Position numbers and translations under genes: made by a program. A model generated the notes under the pieces. That model saw only the letters and a list, made by a program, of their open reading frames with translations, did not search any database and was not told the DNA's origin. A stretch of 64,000 bases of DNA, from assembly GCF_002980555.1 (NCBI RefSeq), contig NZ_PVBT01000008.1, positions 124,001 to 188,000 on the forward strand, written 5' to 3'. This DNA is from Phyllobacterium myrsinacearum (GTDB lineage Bacteria > Pseudomonadota > Alphaproteobacteria > Rhizobiales > Rhizobiaceae). Shown here in pieces: positions 19,290 to 28,849 of this stretch (positions are counted from its first letter, which is position 1; each line of letters begins with the position of its first letter).

Positions 19290-19300
19290 GCCCGGGATGA
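19275..19300. repeat. Palindromic extragenic-type repeat overlapping a gene end
   Basis: The element TCATCC(T)CGGG-TTAAG-CCCGGGATGA forms a 10-bp stem with one bulged T and a 5-base loop. Its form resembles the abundant CATCCTCGGG...CCCGAGGATG palindromes of rhizobial intergenic regions (recalled, not searched). The TAA in the loop is the stop codon of the preceding gene. Confidence 0.6.
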
Positions 19301-19474
19301 CGGAGGGGCGATGTCCAATGATTGACGGCGTGCGATTGTGTTCTGCTTGGTTTTTATTCCCGCTCAGATCACGAAAAATTCAAAGACAGATGGCAAGCTC
19401 TGCCTTAAAGAGACTGCCATAGGGCTCTACGGAGTCAAACAACGCATAATCAACACCGGAGACAGGTGATCCTT

Positions 19475-20188
19475 ATGACTGACATGCTGACACGCCGAAA
19501 CATTCTGACCCTCGCGGCCGTATCGACGGCGGCGCTCGCTGTGACTGCGGGCAACCCTGCATGGTCAGAAGATGCGGCCAAGCCCGCCGCCACACCGGTG
19601 CCCGGCACGCCCGCCGACGTCAAGATTCCGGAATCCGCCGGGAAGGTCGATCCGGCCAAGCTGATGGAACAGGGTCCTCTCAAGGATATCGTGATGGGCA
19701 AGGCCGACGCTCCGGTCACCATCATCGAATATGCGTCCATGACCTGCCCGCATTGCGCGCACTTCACCGTTGCCACGCTGCCGGCGATCAAGGAAAAGTA
19801 CATCGACACCGGCAAGGCCAAGCTCATCCTGCGCGAATTTCCGTTCGATCCGCGCGCTGCCGCCGCCTTCATGCTGGCCCGCTGCGCCCCGGAAGACCGC
19901 TACTATCCGCTTGTTGATGTCCTGTTCAAACAGCAGGAACAGTGGGCCGCATCGGCAAATGCCGTAGAACCTTTGATGCAAATCTCCAAATTGGCCGGTT
20001 TTACACAGGAGTCGTTCAACGCTTGCTTGACGAACCAAAAACTTCTGGATGATGTGAATGCATCGCGTGACCGCGGAGCCAAGGATTTCGGCGTCAATGC
20101 TACGCCGACCTTCTTCATCAACGGCACGAAATATGCAGGAGCCCTATCGGTTGACGAAATGTCAGCGATTATCGACGGTCTACTCTGA
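19475..20188 (+). CDS. DsbA family thiol-disulfide oxidoreductase
   Basis: A 237-residue periplasmic oxidoreductase with a thioredoxin fold. The active site is CPHC (Cys91, Cys94) in ASMTCPHCAHFT and the cis-proline loop is NATPTFFING. The N-terminus has a twin-arginine-like signal, TRRNILTLAAVSTAALAV. AGGTGAT lies just before the ATG at 19475; a GTG at 19466 is in frame but overlaps this site. It is directly upstream of smc, as is usual in Rhizobiales. Likely role: disulfide introduction or isomerisation in exported proteins. Confidence 0.9.
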   Translation: MTDMLTRRNILTLAAVSTAALAVTAGNPAWSEDAAKPAATPVPGTPADVKIPESAGKVDPAKLMEQGPLKDIVMGKADAPVTIIEYASMTCPHCAHFTVATLPAIKEKYIDTGKAKLILREFPFDPRAAAAFMLARCAPEDRYYPLVDVLFKQQEQWAASANAVEPLMQISKLAGFTQESFNACLTNQKLLDDVNASRDRGAKDFGVNATPTFFINGTKYAGALSVDEMSAIIDGLL

Positions 20189-20260
20189 TAGCTGCCTGTT
20201 GAATTCAGGCGGACGCCTTGCCGCGTCCGCCCTTGCGGTATCGTGCGGGAAGGGCCTCTG

Positions 20261-23200
20261 ATGCGCTTCACGAAACTCCGCCTCCTCGGTTTCAAATCCT
20301 TCGTCGAGCCCGCCGAATTCGTCATTGAAAGCGGATTGACCGGCGTTGTCGGCCCCAATGGCTGCGGCAAGTCCAATCTCGTCGAAGCCCTGCGCTGGGT
20401 CATGGGCGAAAGCTCCTACAAGAACATGCGCGCCTCCGGCATGGATGACGTCATTTTCTCCGGCTCCGGCACGCGCCCGTCGCGCAATACAGCCGAAGTC
20501 ACGCTGTTTCTCGACAATCACGACCGCAGCGCCCCCGCAACCTTCAACGATGCCGATGAGCTGCAGGTGTCGCGCCGCATCGAACGCGAGGCGGGTTCGG
20601 TCTACCGCATCAACGGCAAGGATGCCCGCGCCAAGGACGTGCAGCTGCTGTTCGCCGACCAGTCGACCGGTGCGCGCTCGCCATCGATGGTCGGGCAGGG
20701 CCGTATCGGCGAACTGATCCAGGCCAAGCCGCAGGCCCGCCGGGCACTCCTTGAAGAAGCCGCCGGCATATCCGGCCTGCACACCCGCCGCCATGAAGCG
20801 GAGCTGCGCCTGCGGGCAGCGGAACAGAATCTGGAGCGGCTGGAAGACGTCGTCGGCGAACTGGAAACCCAGATTGAAAGCCTGAAGCGGCAATCGCGCC
20901 AGGCCAACCGGTTCAAGAGCCTGTCGGCGGATATCCGCCGTTCCGAAGCGATCCTCCTGCATTTGAAATGGGCTGTTGCCAAACATCAGGAGGCCGAGGC
21001 GCAATCGGCTTTGTCCGCCGCGACCTCAGGCGTCGGTGATTTCGCCCAGGTCCAGATGAACGCCGCCAAGGAACAGGCAATCGGCGCGCACAAGCTGCCT
21101 GACTTGCGCGAGGCGGAAGCCAAGGCTGCCGCGGCCCTGCAGCGCCTGACCATCGCCCGCTCGCAGATCGAGGAAGAAGCCCAGCGTATCCGTGCCCGCC
21201 AGTCGGAGCTGGAAAAGCGTCTGGCGCAGCTCACCGCCGATATTGCCCGCGAAGAGCAGATGGTGCGCGACAATGCCGACATTCTGGCGCGTCTCGACGC
21301 GGAAGAACGTTCGCTCAACCAGGACAACGCCAATGCGGGCGAACACGAACTGGAGACCCGCGCCGATTTTGAACGTGCGGATGCCAAGCTGAGGGAAAGC
21401 GAAGCGGCGCTTGCCAAGGTAACCGCTGAACGCGCCGAAGCAACTGCTGAACGGGCGCAGATCGAACGCAATTTGCGCGAAAGCACAGAACGCCGCGACC
21501 GCCTTGCCCGCCAGATGGGCGACGTGGAGCGTGATCTTGCGGCCATCACGGCGCAGATTTCCGCGCTTGCCGACCCTATCGAGAAGCAGGCGCTGGTTGA
21601 AGCCGCCGAGGCAACGCTTGAGCAGGCGGAAGAAGGCGCCCTGGCTGCGGAAGCGGCTGTCGAAACGGCGCGCCGCACGGAAGCGCAGTTGCGCCAGCCG
21701 GTGCAGGATGCCCGCAGCAATCTCAACCGCATCGAGACTGAAGCCCGCACCTTGGCCAAGATGATCAATGTCGGCGGCTCGGACCTGTTTCCTGCCGTTG
21801 TCGAAGCGGTAAAGGTCGAAAAGGGTTTCGAAATCGCGCTTGGCGCGGCGCTCGGTGAAGATCTCGACGCGCCGCTGGATCGCAGCGCCCCGGTTTTCTG
21901 GGGTGATATTGATGGTGCCGGGGATGATCCCACACTGCCCGCCGGGCTTAAATCCCTCGCCAGTGTGGTCAAGGCACCGCACCAGCTGGCCCGCCGTCTT
22001 GCCCAGATCGGCATTGTCGATGAAGCGGACGGCGCGCGCATTCAGGCATCGTTGAAACCGGGACAGCGGCTGGTCAGTCGTTCCGGTGCGCTGTGGCGCT
22101 GGGATGGCTATACCGCAAGCGCCGATGCCCCGACGCCCGCTGCCCAGCGTCTGGCGCAGAAAAACCGCCTGGCCGAGCTGGACATCGAGGTTGTCGAAGC
22201 GACGAAGCGCCTGCGCGAGGCTGAGGCTGCGATTGCTGGGGCAGAAGCTGCCGTGCGCCAGTCGGTCGACAATGAGCGCACGGCCCGCGATCATTGGCGC
22301 GCCATGCAGCGGGCTGTCAGCGATGCGCGTGAGGCGCTTGCATCAGCCGAACGGGCTGCCGGCCAGCTTTCCAGCCGCCGCGCCGCTCTGGATGAAGGCA
22401 AGGCCCGCCTCGCCGAAACGCTTGAGGAAACACAGGAACAGTTTCTTGAAGCTGAGGACCGGCTCGCGCGCGCGCCGGATCTGGAAGAGGTCAATATCCG
22501 CCTCAGCCAGCTGACCGCGGAAGTCATGACCGACCGGGCAGCGCTCGCCGAGGCACGCGCCGTGCATGAGGGCCTGCGCCGCGAGGCCGAGAACCGCATG
22601 CGACGTCTGGAGTCCATCGGTTTTGAGCGCAGGAACTGGAATGACCGCGCGCTGAATGCCGACCGTCAGATCGAATCCCTGACCGAGCGGCGGCAGGAAG
22701 CGGAAGAAGAATTTGCCGATCTGGTCGATGCGCCGGATGAAATTGCCGAGCGCAACCGGGCACTGCTGTCGCAGCTCTCGCAAGCGGAAGCGTTGCGCAA
22801 GGAGGCGAGTGACCGTCTGGCCGTTGCCGAAGCGCGCCAGCAGGAACTCGACCGCGCCGCTACCGATGCCATTCAGGCGCTGGCCACGGCGCGCGAGGGC
22901 CGGGCCCGGTCGGAAGAGCGTCTTGCCGCGGCGCAGGAACGCCGCCACGAGGCCGAAACCCGCATTGGCGAAGCTCTCAACTGTGCGCCGCATGAAGCCA
23001 TGAAGCTGACCGGGCTCGGCCCCAATGATCCGCTGCCGGATGTCGATGCGACGGACCGCAATCTGGAGCGGCTCAAGATCGAGCGCGAGCGGCTCGGTGC
23101 CGTCAACCTGCGGGCCGAGGAAGAGCAGGAAGAATTGTCAGCGCGGCTTGAGGCGATTGTCAGCGAGCGCGAAGACATTATCGAAGCGGTCAAGAAGCTG

Positions 23201-23719
23201 CGCCAGGCGATCCAGAGCCTTAACCGCGAGGGACGTGAACGGCTGCTTGCGGCGTTTGAGGTGGTGAATGCGCAGTTCCAGCGCCTGTTCACGCATCTGT
23301 TCGGTGGCGGCACGGCCGAGTTGCAATTGATTGAATCGGAAGATCCGCTGGAAGCCGGTCTGGAAATTCTTGCCCGCCCGCCCGGCAAGAAACCGCAGAC
23401 CATGACGCTCTTGTCCGGCGGCGAGCAGGCATTGACGGCGATGGCGCTGATCTTTGCAGTGTTCCTGACCAATCCGGCGCCGATCTGCGTGCTCGACGAG
23501 GTGGATGCGCCGCTCGATGACCACAATGTCGAACGCTTCTGCAACCTGATGGACGAGATGGCCGCATCAACGGAAACCCGTTTTGTCGTCATCACCCACA
23601 ATCCGATCACCATGGCGCGCATGAACCGTCTGTTTGGTGTCACCATGGCCGAACAGGGCGTCAGCCAGTTGGTGTCGGTCGATCTCCAGACCGCCGAGCA
23701 GCTGCGCGAGGCGAGCTGA
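20261..23719 (+). CDS. smc: Chromosome segregation protein SMC
   Basis: A structural maintenance of chromosomes ATPase of 1152 residues that organises and segregates the nucleoid with ScpA/ScpB. The N-terminal Walker A is GPNGCGKSN. Two long Ala/Glu/Arg-rich coiled coils (about 170-500 and 660-1000) flank a hinge (about 505-620, beginning NVGGSDLFPAVVEAV). The C-terminal part has the ABC signature LLSGGEQALTAMAL and Walker B PICVLDEVDAPLDD. GGAAGG precedes the ATG at 20261. scpA and scpB are not in the window. Confidence 0.97.
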   Translation: MRFTKLRLLGFKSFVEPAEFVIESGLTGVVGPNGCGKSNLVEALRWVMGESSYKNMRASGMDDVIFSGSGTRPSRNTAEVTLFLDNHDRSAPATFNDADELQVSRRIEREAGSVYRINGKDARAKDVQLLFADQSTGARSPSMVGQGRIGELIQAKPQARRALLEEAAGISGLHTRRHEAELRLRAAEQNLERLEDVVGELETQIESLKRQSRQANRFKSLSADIRRSEAILLHLKWAVAKHQEAEAQSALSAATSGVGDFAQVQMNAAKEQAIGAHKLPDLREAEAKAAAALQRLTIARSQIEEEAQRIRARQSELEKRLAQLTADIAREEQMVRDNADILARLDAEERSLNQDNANAGEHELETRADFERADAKLRESEAALAKVTAERAEATAERAQIERNLRESTERRDRLARQMGDVERDLAAITAQISALADPIEKQALVEAAEATLEQAEEGALAAEAAVETARRTEAQLRQPVQDARSNLNRIETEARTLAKMINVGGSDLFPAVVEAVKVEKGFEIALGAALGEDLDAPLDRSAPVFWGDIDGAGDDPTLPAGLKSLASVVKAPHQLARRLAQIGIVDEADGARIQASLKPGQRLVSRSGALWRWDGYTASADAPTPAAQRLAQKNRLAELDIEVVEATKRLREAEAAIAGAEAAVRQSVDNERTARDHWRAMQRAVSDAREALASAERAAGQLSSRRAALDEGKARLAETLEETQEQFLEAEDRLARAPDLEEVNIRLSQLTAEVMTDRAALAEARAVHEGLRREAENRMRRLESIGFERRNWNDRALNADRQIESLTERRQEAEEEFADLVDAPDEIAERNRALLSQLSQAEALRKEASDRLAVAEARQQELDRAATDAIQALATAREGRARSEERLAAAQERRHEAETRIGEALNCAPHEAMKLTGLGPNDPLPDVDATDRNLERLKIERERLGAVNLRAEEEQEELSARLEAIVSEREDIIEAVKKLRQAIQSLNREGRERLLAAFEVVNAQFQRLFTHLFGGGTAELQLIESEDPLEAGLEILARPPGKKPQTMTLLSGGEQALTAMALIFAVFLTNPAPICVLDEVDAPLDDHNVERFCNLMDEMAASTETRFVVITHNPITMARMNRLFGVTMAEQGVSQLVSVDLQTAEQLREAS

Positions 23720-23762
23720 TACCAGACTGCTTCAAGCTTGAAATGACGAAGGATTTCAAAGA

Positions 23763-23777
23763 TTAACGCGGATTTAC
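23763..23777 (+). promoter_or_regulatory. CtrA-like box upstream of ppdK
   Basis: TTAA-N7-TTAC at 23763-23777 differs from the CtrA consensus TTAA-N7-TTAA in one base and lies about 120 bases before the ppdK start. By chance such near-matches are not rare, so this is tentative. Confidence 0.3.
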
Positions 23778-23893
23778 TCTGCTAATCGATTTGAATGGTG
23801 CAATGCAGCATTTTTTGGTGGTGCTTCGCGAACCTATCGAATAGACCTTCTTCAGCGCTTTGCGGCGCGTGGACGGCGGCATGGGAGGCTGCA

Positions 23894-26557
23894 ATGGTGA
23901 AGTGGGTTTACACATTCGGTGACGGCAAGGCGGAAGGCTCTGCCGGTGATCGCAACCTTCTGGGCGGCAAGGGGGCCAATCTGGCCGAGATGTGCGCGCT
24001 CGGGCTGCCGGTCCCGCCCGGATTTACCATCACCTCCGAGGTCTGCAGCTGGTTCTACGAGAACGGCCATCAGTATCCCGGCACGCTCGAAGCCGATGTG
24101 AAGAAGGCGCTTGGCCATATCGCTGCGGTGACGGGCCGCGATTTCGGCGATCCGTCCAAGCCGCTGCTGGTGTCCGTGCGTTCCGGTTCCCGCGCCTCCA
24201 TGCCTGGCATGATGGACACGGTGCTCAATCTCGGTCTCAACGATCAGACCGTGGAAGCCATCGCCCGCGAATCCGGCGATCCGCGCTTTGCCTATGACAG
24301 CTATCGCCGTTTCATCCAGATGTATTCCGACGTGGTCATGGGGCTTGACCATTCGGTCTTCGAGGAAATCCTCGAGGACACCAAGGCCAATCTCGGCGTC
24401 GAGATCGATACGGCGCTGTCGGCCGATGACTGGAAAGGCATCATCGACCTCTACAAGGCGAAAATCGAGGAAGAGCTGGAAGAGCCATTCCCGCAGGACC
24501 CGGAAAAGCAGCTCTGGGGCGCGATCGGCGCTGTTTTCTCCAGCTGGATGAACACGCGCGCCATCACCTATCGCCGCCTGCACAACATCCCGGAAAGCTG
24601 GGGCACGGCCGTCAATATTCAGGCCATGGTGTTTGGCAATATGGGTGAGCGTTCGGCAACGGGCGTCGCCTTCACGCGCAATCCGTCGACCGGCGAAAAG
24701 AAGCTTTATGGCGAGTTTCTCGTCAATGCGCAGGGTGAGGACGTGGTTGCGGGCATCAGGACGCCGCAGAACATCACGGAAGATGCACGCATTGCCGCCG
24801 GTTCCGACAAGCCGTCGCTGGAAAAGCTGATGCCGGCCGCCTTTGCCGAATTCTGCGCCGTGTCCGACCGCCTGGAAAAGCATTACACCGACATGCAGGA
24901 TCTCGAATTCACCATCGAGAACGGCAAGCTGTGGATGCTGCAGACGCGATCCGGCAAGCGGACCGCCAAGGCCGCTTTGAAAATCGCCGTTGAAATGGCA
25001 AATGAAGGCCTGATCACGCGGGAAGAAGCGGTTTTGCGCATTGATCCGGCTTCGCTCGATCAGCTGCTGCATCCCACGATCGATCCTTCGGCCAAGCGCA
25101 ATGTCATCGGCAGCGGGCTTCCGGCATCGCCGGGTGCGGCGACCGGCGAGATCGTGTTCTCGTCGGAGGATGCCGAACAGCTGAAGTCGGAAGGCCGCAA
25201 GGCCATCCTCGTGCGCATCGAAACCAGTCCGGAAGACATTCACGGCATGCACGCCGCCGAAGCCATCCTGACGACCCGTGGCGGCATGACCAGCCACGCG
25301 GCCGTGGTGGCGCGCGGCATGGGCAAACCCTGCGTCTCCGGTGCGGGTTCCCTGCGCGTCGATTACCGCAATGAAACCCTGCTGGCCGCCGGGGTGTTGT
25401 TGAAGAAGGGCGACATCATCACCATCGATGGCGGTATCGGCCAGGTGCTCAAAGGTGCCGTTCCGATGCTGCAGCCGGAATTCTCCGGCGATTTCGCCAA
25501 GATCATGGAATGGGCCGACACGACGCGTCGCATGAAGGTGCGTGCCAATGCCGAAACGCCGAATGATGCGCGCATGGCGCGCTCCTTCGGGGCCGAGGGC
25601 ATCGGTCTTTGCCGTACCGAGCATATGTTCTTTGATGGCGAGCGCATCATTGCCATGCGCGAAATGATCCTGGCTGACAGCGAGAAGGGCCGCCGCGCCG
25701 CGCTCGACAAGCTGTTGCCGATGCAGCGCGCCGATTTCAAGGAACTGTTCGAAATCATGAACGGTCTTCCCGTGACGATCCGGTTGCTTGACCCGCCGCT
25801 GCACGAATTCCTGCCGAAGACGGAAGAGGAAATCGCGGAAGTTGCTGCTGTCATGAATGTCAGCCCGGAGAAGCTGCGCGAGCGCACCGACAGCCTGCAC
25901 GAATTCAACCCGATGCTCGGTCATCGCGGCTGCCGCCTGGCCATTTCCTATCCGGAAATCGCCGAAATGCAGGTGCGGGCGATTTTCGAAGCTGCCGTGC
26001 AGGCGGCGGAAGTCACTGGCGCGCCGGTCGAGCCGGAAATCATGGTGCCGCTCGTCGGCCTGCGTGCCGAACTTGATTTCGTCAAGGCCCGCATCGATGC
26101 GGTTGCCGCTGATGTGATGAAGGAAGCGGATATCAGGATCAATTACCTCGTCGGCACGATGATCGAACTGCCGCGCGCAGCGGTACGTGCGCATTCGATT
26201 GCCGAGGTGGCGGAGTTCTTCTCCTTCGGCACCAACGATCTGACGCAGACAACCTTCGGTATTTCGCGCGACGATGCATCCGCCTTCCTGATGACCTATC
26301 AGATGAAGGGCATCATCCAGCAGGACCCGTTCGTCTCCATCGATGTGGACGGCGTCGGCGAGCTGGTGCGCATTGCCGTGGAAAAGGGCAAGGCAACCCG
26401 CCCGGACATCAAGCTGGGCATCTGCGGTGAACATGGCGGCGATCCGGCTTCCATTCACTTCTGCGAAGAGACCGGCCTTGACTATGTCTCCTGCTCGCCG
26501 TTCCGCGTACCGATTGCGCGTCTGGCGGCGGCGCAGGCCTCGGCCAAGCAAAAATAA
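23894..26557 (+). CDS. ppdK: Pyruvate, phosphate dikinase
   Basis: Interconverts pyruvate, ATP and phosphate with PEP, AMP and pyrophosphate. At 887 residues it has the usual length. In order: the N-terminal ATP-grasp domain (VYTFGDGKAEG, LLGGKGANLAEM), the phosphohistidine domain with His near residue 468 in TTRGGMTSHAAVVARGMGKP, and the PEP/pyruvate barrel with GLCRTEHMFF and the catalytic cysteine in GICGEHGGDP. GGGAGG precedes the ATG at 23894; the open frame extends upstream to 23795 but that part is not homologous. A short hairpin (26564-26581) follows the gene without a T tract. Confidence 0.97.
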   Translation: MVKWVYTFGDGKAEGSAGDRNLLGGKGANLAEMCALGLPVPPGFTITSEVCSWFYENGHQYPGTLEADVKKALGHIAAVTGRDFGDPSKPLLVSVRSGSRASMPGMMDTVLNLGLNDQTVEAIARESGDPRFAYDSYRRFIQMYSDVVMGLDHSVFEEILEDTKANLGVEIDTALSADDWKGIIDLYKAKIEEELEEPFPQDPEKQLWGAIGAVFSSWMNTRAITYRRLHNIPESWGTAVNIQAMVFGNMGERSATGVAFTRNPSTGEKKLYGEFLVNAQGEDVVAGIRTPQNITEDARIAAGSDKPSLEKLMPAAFAEFCAVSDRLEKHYTDMQDLEFTIENGKLWMLQTRSGKRTAKAALKIAVEMANEGLITREEAVLRIDPASLDQLLHPTIDPSAKRNVIGSGLPASPGAATGEIVFSSEDAEQLKSEGRKAILVRIETSPEDIHGMHAAEAILTTRGGMTSHAAVVARGMGKPCVSGAGSLRVDYRNETLLAAGVLLKKGDIITIDGGIGQVLKGAVPMLQPEFSGDFAKIMEWADTTRRMKVRANAETPNDARMARSFGAEGIGLCRTEHMFFDGERIIAMREMILADSEKGRRAALDKLLPMQRADFKELFEIMNGLPVTIRLLDPPLHEFLPKTEEEIAEVAAVMNVSPEKLRERTDSLHEFNPMLGHRGCRLAISYPEIAEMQVRAIFEAAVQAAEVTGAPVEPEIMVPLVGLRAELDFVKARIDAVAADVMKEADIRINYLVGTMIELPRAAVRAHSIAEVAEFFSFGTNDLTQTTFGISRDDASAFLMTYQMKGIIQQDPFVSIDVDGVGELVRIAVEKGKATRPDIKLGICGEHGGDPASIHFCEETGLDYVSCSPFRVPIARLAAAQASAKQK

Positions 26558-26645
26558 CGCATTGGCCCTGTTTGCAGGGCCGGTGCCGCATTTTGGACGT
26601 GATCTGCGCGTATCTGCGCGAAATTCTCAACATTGGTCAAACATC

Positions 26646-27398
26646 GTGCGCTCAGCCTCTGCCATCATCGCTGCTCTTCTCCTGGTCACGCCTGCGGGGA
26701 TCGCAACGGCGGGGGATCATCCCGCGCCGTTCGTCGAGCCGAAGCTTTACGTCGCCAAGGGTGGCGCCGCTGCGCCGCAGGTGGCTCTGACGCTGGATGC
26801 CTGTTCAGGCCAGACGGACCTGCGCATCCTCAACACGCTGGTTGAAAACCGCATCCCGGCAACGATCTTCGTCACCGCCCGCTGGATGCGGCACAACGCC
26901 GAGGCGCTTGCGGTCATGAAGGCGCATCCCGACCTGTTCGAACTGGAAAATCACGGCTTCAACCATATCCCCGCCATCGACAACCAGCCCACCATGTTCG
27001 GGTTGAAGACGGCAGGCTCGGAAGCCGCCATCCGCAGCGAGATCCAGGGCGGTGTCGACGCCATGCTGAAGGCCTCCGTCGCCAAGCCGGTCTGGTATCG
27101 CGATGCGACTGCCCGCTACAGCGAAAACGGTATCCGCATCATCCATGAGATGGGCTACCGGGTGGCCGGTTATTCGCTCAATGCCGATATGGGGGCCTCG
27201 CTGATGGCCGGGCTGGTGGAAAAGCGTATTGCCGCCGCCAAAGACGGTGATGTGATCATTGCCCATATCAACCAGCCGGGCCGGGTGGCCGGTGCCGGCG
27301 TTGCCAAGGGTGTTTTGGCCCTGCAGCAAAAGGGTTTTCGCTTCGTGCGCCTGCAGGACGTGCCCGTTTCCGCCCAGCCGGTGCGCTCCGGGGTCTGA
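26646..27398 (+). CDS. Exported polysaccharide deacetylase family protein
   Basis: The 250-residue protein has a signal peptide (VRSASAIIAALLLVTPAGIATA) and a NodB-homology domain. Motif 1 reads ALTLDACSG where canonical enzymes have TFDDG, and motif 2 is ENHGFNHIP with the H-x3-H zinc pair. The Asp that normally serves as catalytic base is kept, but the metal-ligand Asp is replaced by Ala, a variant seen in a subgroup. Acts presumably on periplasmic or surface glycans. The GTG at 26646 gives the signal peptide; no strong ribosome binding site is evident. It follows ppdK by 88 bases. Confidence 0.82.
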   Translation: MRSASAIIAALLLVTPAGIATAGDHPAPFVEPKLYVAKGGAAAPQVALTLDACSGQTDLRILNTLVENRIPATIFVTARWMRHNAEALAVMKAHPDLFELENHGFNHIPAIDNQPTMFGLKTAGSEAAIRSEIQGGVDAMLKASVAKPVWYRDATARYSENGIRIIHEMGYRVAGYSLNADMGASLMAGLVEKRIAAAKDGDVIIAHINQPGRVAGAGVAKGVLALQQKGFRFVRLQDVPVSAQPVRSGV

Positions 27399-27400
27399 GC

Positions 27401-27439
27401 AAAACCGGCAGCGAAAGACCGCTGCCGGTTTTGATTTTT
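27401..27439. terminator. Bidirectional rho-independent terminator
   Basis: A 12-13 bp stem (AAAACCGGCAGC at 27401-27412 with GCTGCCGGTTTT at 27421-27432) followed by GATTTTTC separates the deacetylase gene from the convergent MFS gene. Confidence 0.85.
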
Positions 27440-27450
27440 CATAGTCGCAT

Positions 27451-28659
27451 CTATCCCACGGTTGCCGCAGCTGGAAAACCATGGCTTCGCGCCCGGACGG
27501 CGGCGATGAAGGCGAGGGCAAGCAGTACCAGCAGCACCCATGAGAACGAGGTGACGCCGGTTGTTTCCAGGAGGAAGCCGCCGATGATGCCGCCACCGGC
27601 AATGCCGATGTTCCAGACGGTCACAATCATTGATTGTGCAACGTCCGCCGCATCGCCTGCGGTTTTGGCCGATGCGGTCTGGAACAGGGTCGGCACGCCG
27701 CCATAGGTCACACCCCATATGGCGAAGCTGAGATAGACCATCGTGCTGTTGGCGGACCAGATGGCAAGGAGCACCGCCGCCACGGCAAAGGCCGCGATGC
27801 AGATCAGCGTCAGTTCACGCAGCCAGCGGTCGATCATCAGGCCGATCATCCATGTACCGAGAATGGCGGACAGGCCAAAGACGAACAGCACCTTGTCGAT
27901 GCTTCCGGCGAGCCCGGCGGGAACCAGAAACGGTGCGATGTAGGTATAGAGCACGTTATGGGCCACCACATAGGTCAGCGTGACAAACAGCACGGCTTTG
28001 ACGCCTGGAATGGCGAAGACGCCGGAGATCGGCAATTGCTTGCCCGCTTCCTGACCGGGAAAGTCCGGCAATTTCCAGATGGTCCAGCCGACCAGCAGCA
28101 CGGTGAGGCCGCTCATGATCCCAAACGTGTATTGCCAGCCGACAAACGCGCCCAGAAATGTCCCGGCGGGCACGCCGAGAGACAGCGCGACGGGCGCGCC
28201 AAGCATGGCGACGGCCATGGCCTTGCCTTTCATGTGGTCGGGCACCATGCGCCCGGCATAACCGGCAACCAGCGCCCAGAGCAGCCCGGCAAAGACACCC
28301 GCAAAGAACCGGGCGCCGAGCGTCAGCGTGTAGCTGGTGGAAACCGCCGTGACCGTGTTGACGATGGCGAAGCCGCCGATGGCGCTCAAAAGCAGCGGCT
28401 TGCGCCGCCATCCGCGTGTGGCCGCGGTCAGTGGGATAGCGGCGATGAGAGAGCCGAGGGCGTAGATGGTGACGAGCTGGCCCACCAGCGATTCGGGCAC
28501 TGCCAGGCTGGCGCCCATCTGGGGCAGCAGGCCCGCGGGCAGGGCCTCGGTGAGGACTGTGATGAAACCGGCGGCTGCGAGGGCAAGCAGGCCGCTGAGC
28601 GGCAGCCGGAAGGACGAGGCGGGAGGAGCCTCGTCCAGCGATGTTGTGATCGATGTCAT
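27451..28659 (-). CDS. MFS transporter, DHA1 efflux type
   Basis: A 402-residue inner-membrane protein with 12 hydrophobic segments. It has the motif-C-like GAPVALSLGVPAGTFLG in helix 5 and the A-like loop RGWRRKP between helices 2 and 3, characteristic of proton-driven DHA1 drug or sugar exporters. The substrate is unknown. The ATG at 28659 (MTSITTSLDE) is used; longer frames run into a tandem repeat (28679-28708). It is divergent from a LysR gene, a common regulator-target arrangement. Confidence 0.88.
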   Translation of the reverse strand: MTSITTSLDEAPPASSFRLPLSGLLALAAAGFITVLTEALPAGLLPQMGASLAVPESLVGQLVTIYALGSLIAAIPLTAATRGWRRKPLLLSAIGGFAIVNTVTAVSTSYTLTLGARFFAGVFAGLLWALVAGYAGRMVPDHMKGKAMAVAMLGAPVALSLGVPAGTFLGAFVGWQYTFGIMSGLTVLLVGWTIWKLPDFPGQEAGKQLPISGVFAIPGVKAVLFVTLTYVVAHNVLYTYIAPFLVPAGLAGSIDKVLFVFGLSAILGTWMIGLMIDRWLRELTLICIAAFAVAAVLLAIWSANSTMVYLSFAIWGVTYGGVPTLFQTASAKTAGDAADVAQSMIVTVWNIGIAGGGIIGGFLLETTGVTSFSWVLLVLLALAFIAAVRARSHGFPAAATVG

Positions 28660-28678
28660 GTCTTTGCCTGGGTCAATG

Positions 28679-28708
28679 AGTAAGGGGTTGGGGAGTAAGG
28701 GGTTGGGC
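28679..28708. repeat. Tandem 15-bp repeat in the MFS-LysR intergenic region
   Basis: AGTAAGGGGTTGGGG is repeated directly as AGTAAGGGGTTGGGC, two head-to-tail copies. It lies between the MFS gene and the LysR gene, about 20 bases upstream of the MFS start. It may be a recent slippage duplication or tandem sites for a regulator. Confidence 0.7.
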
Positions 28709-28849
28709 AGGCGGAGAGGCGTTGCTCTTGCAGTGCAAAGCTTCACACCTGCTGGGGAAACCGAACCTAGTCATCTTCGCAAAGCGGAAAAACAGGCTAT
28801 AGTTCCTTTCACAAGCGACATTTTTGTCGGCAATAAGGAGGTGATGTCG

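Noticed and set aside
21026-22294. A 422-codon minus-strand frame inside smc.
   Set aside because: Shadow of the coiled-coil region; no start context or family features.
23852-26551. A very long open frame (about 900 codons) on the minus strand opposite ppdK.
   Set aside because: It mirrors the ppdK gene, has no recognisable motif and is His/Arg/Gly-rich as expected for the antisense of a GC-rich gene; ppdK itself is unmistakable.
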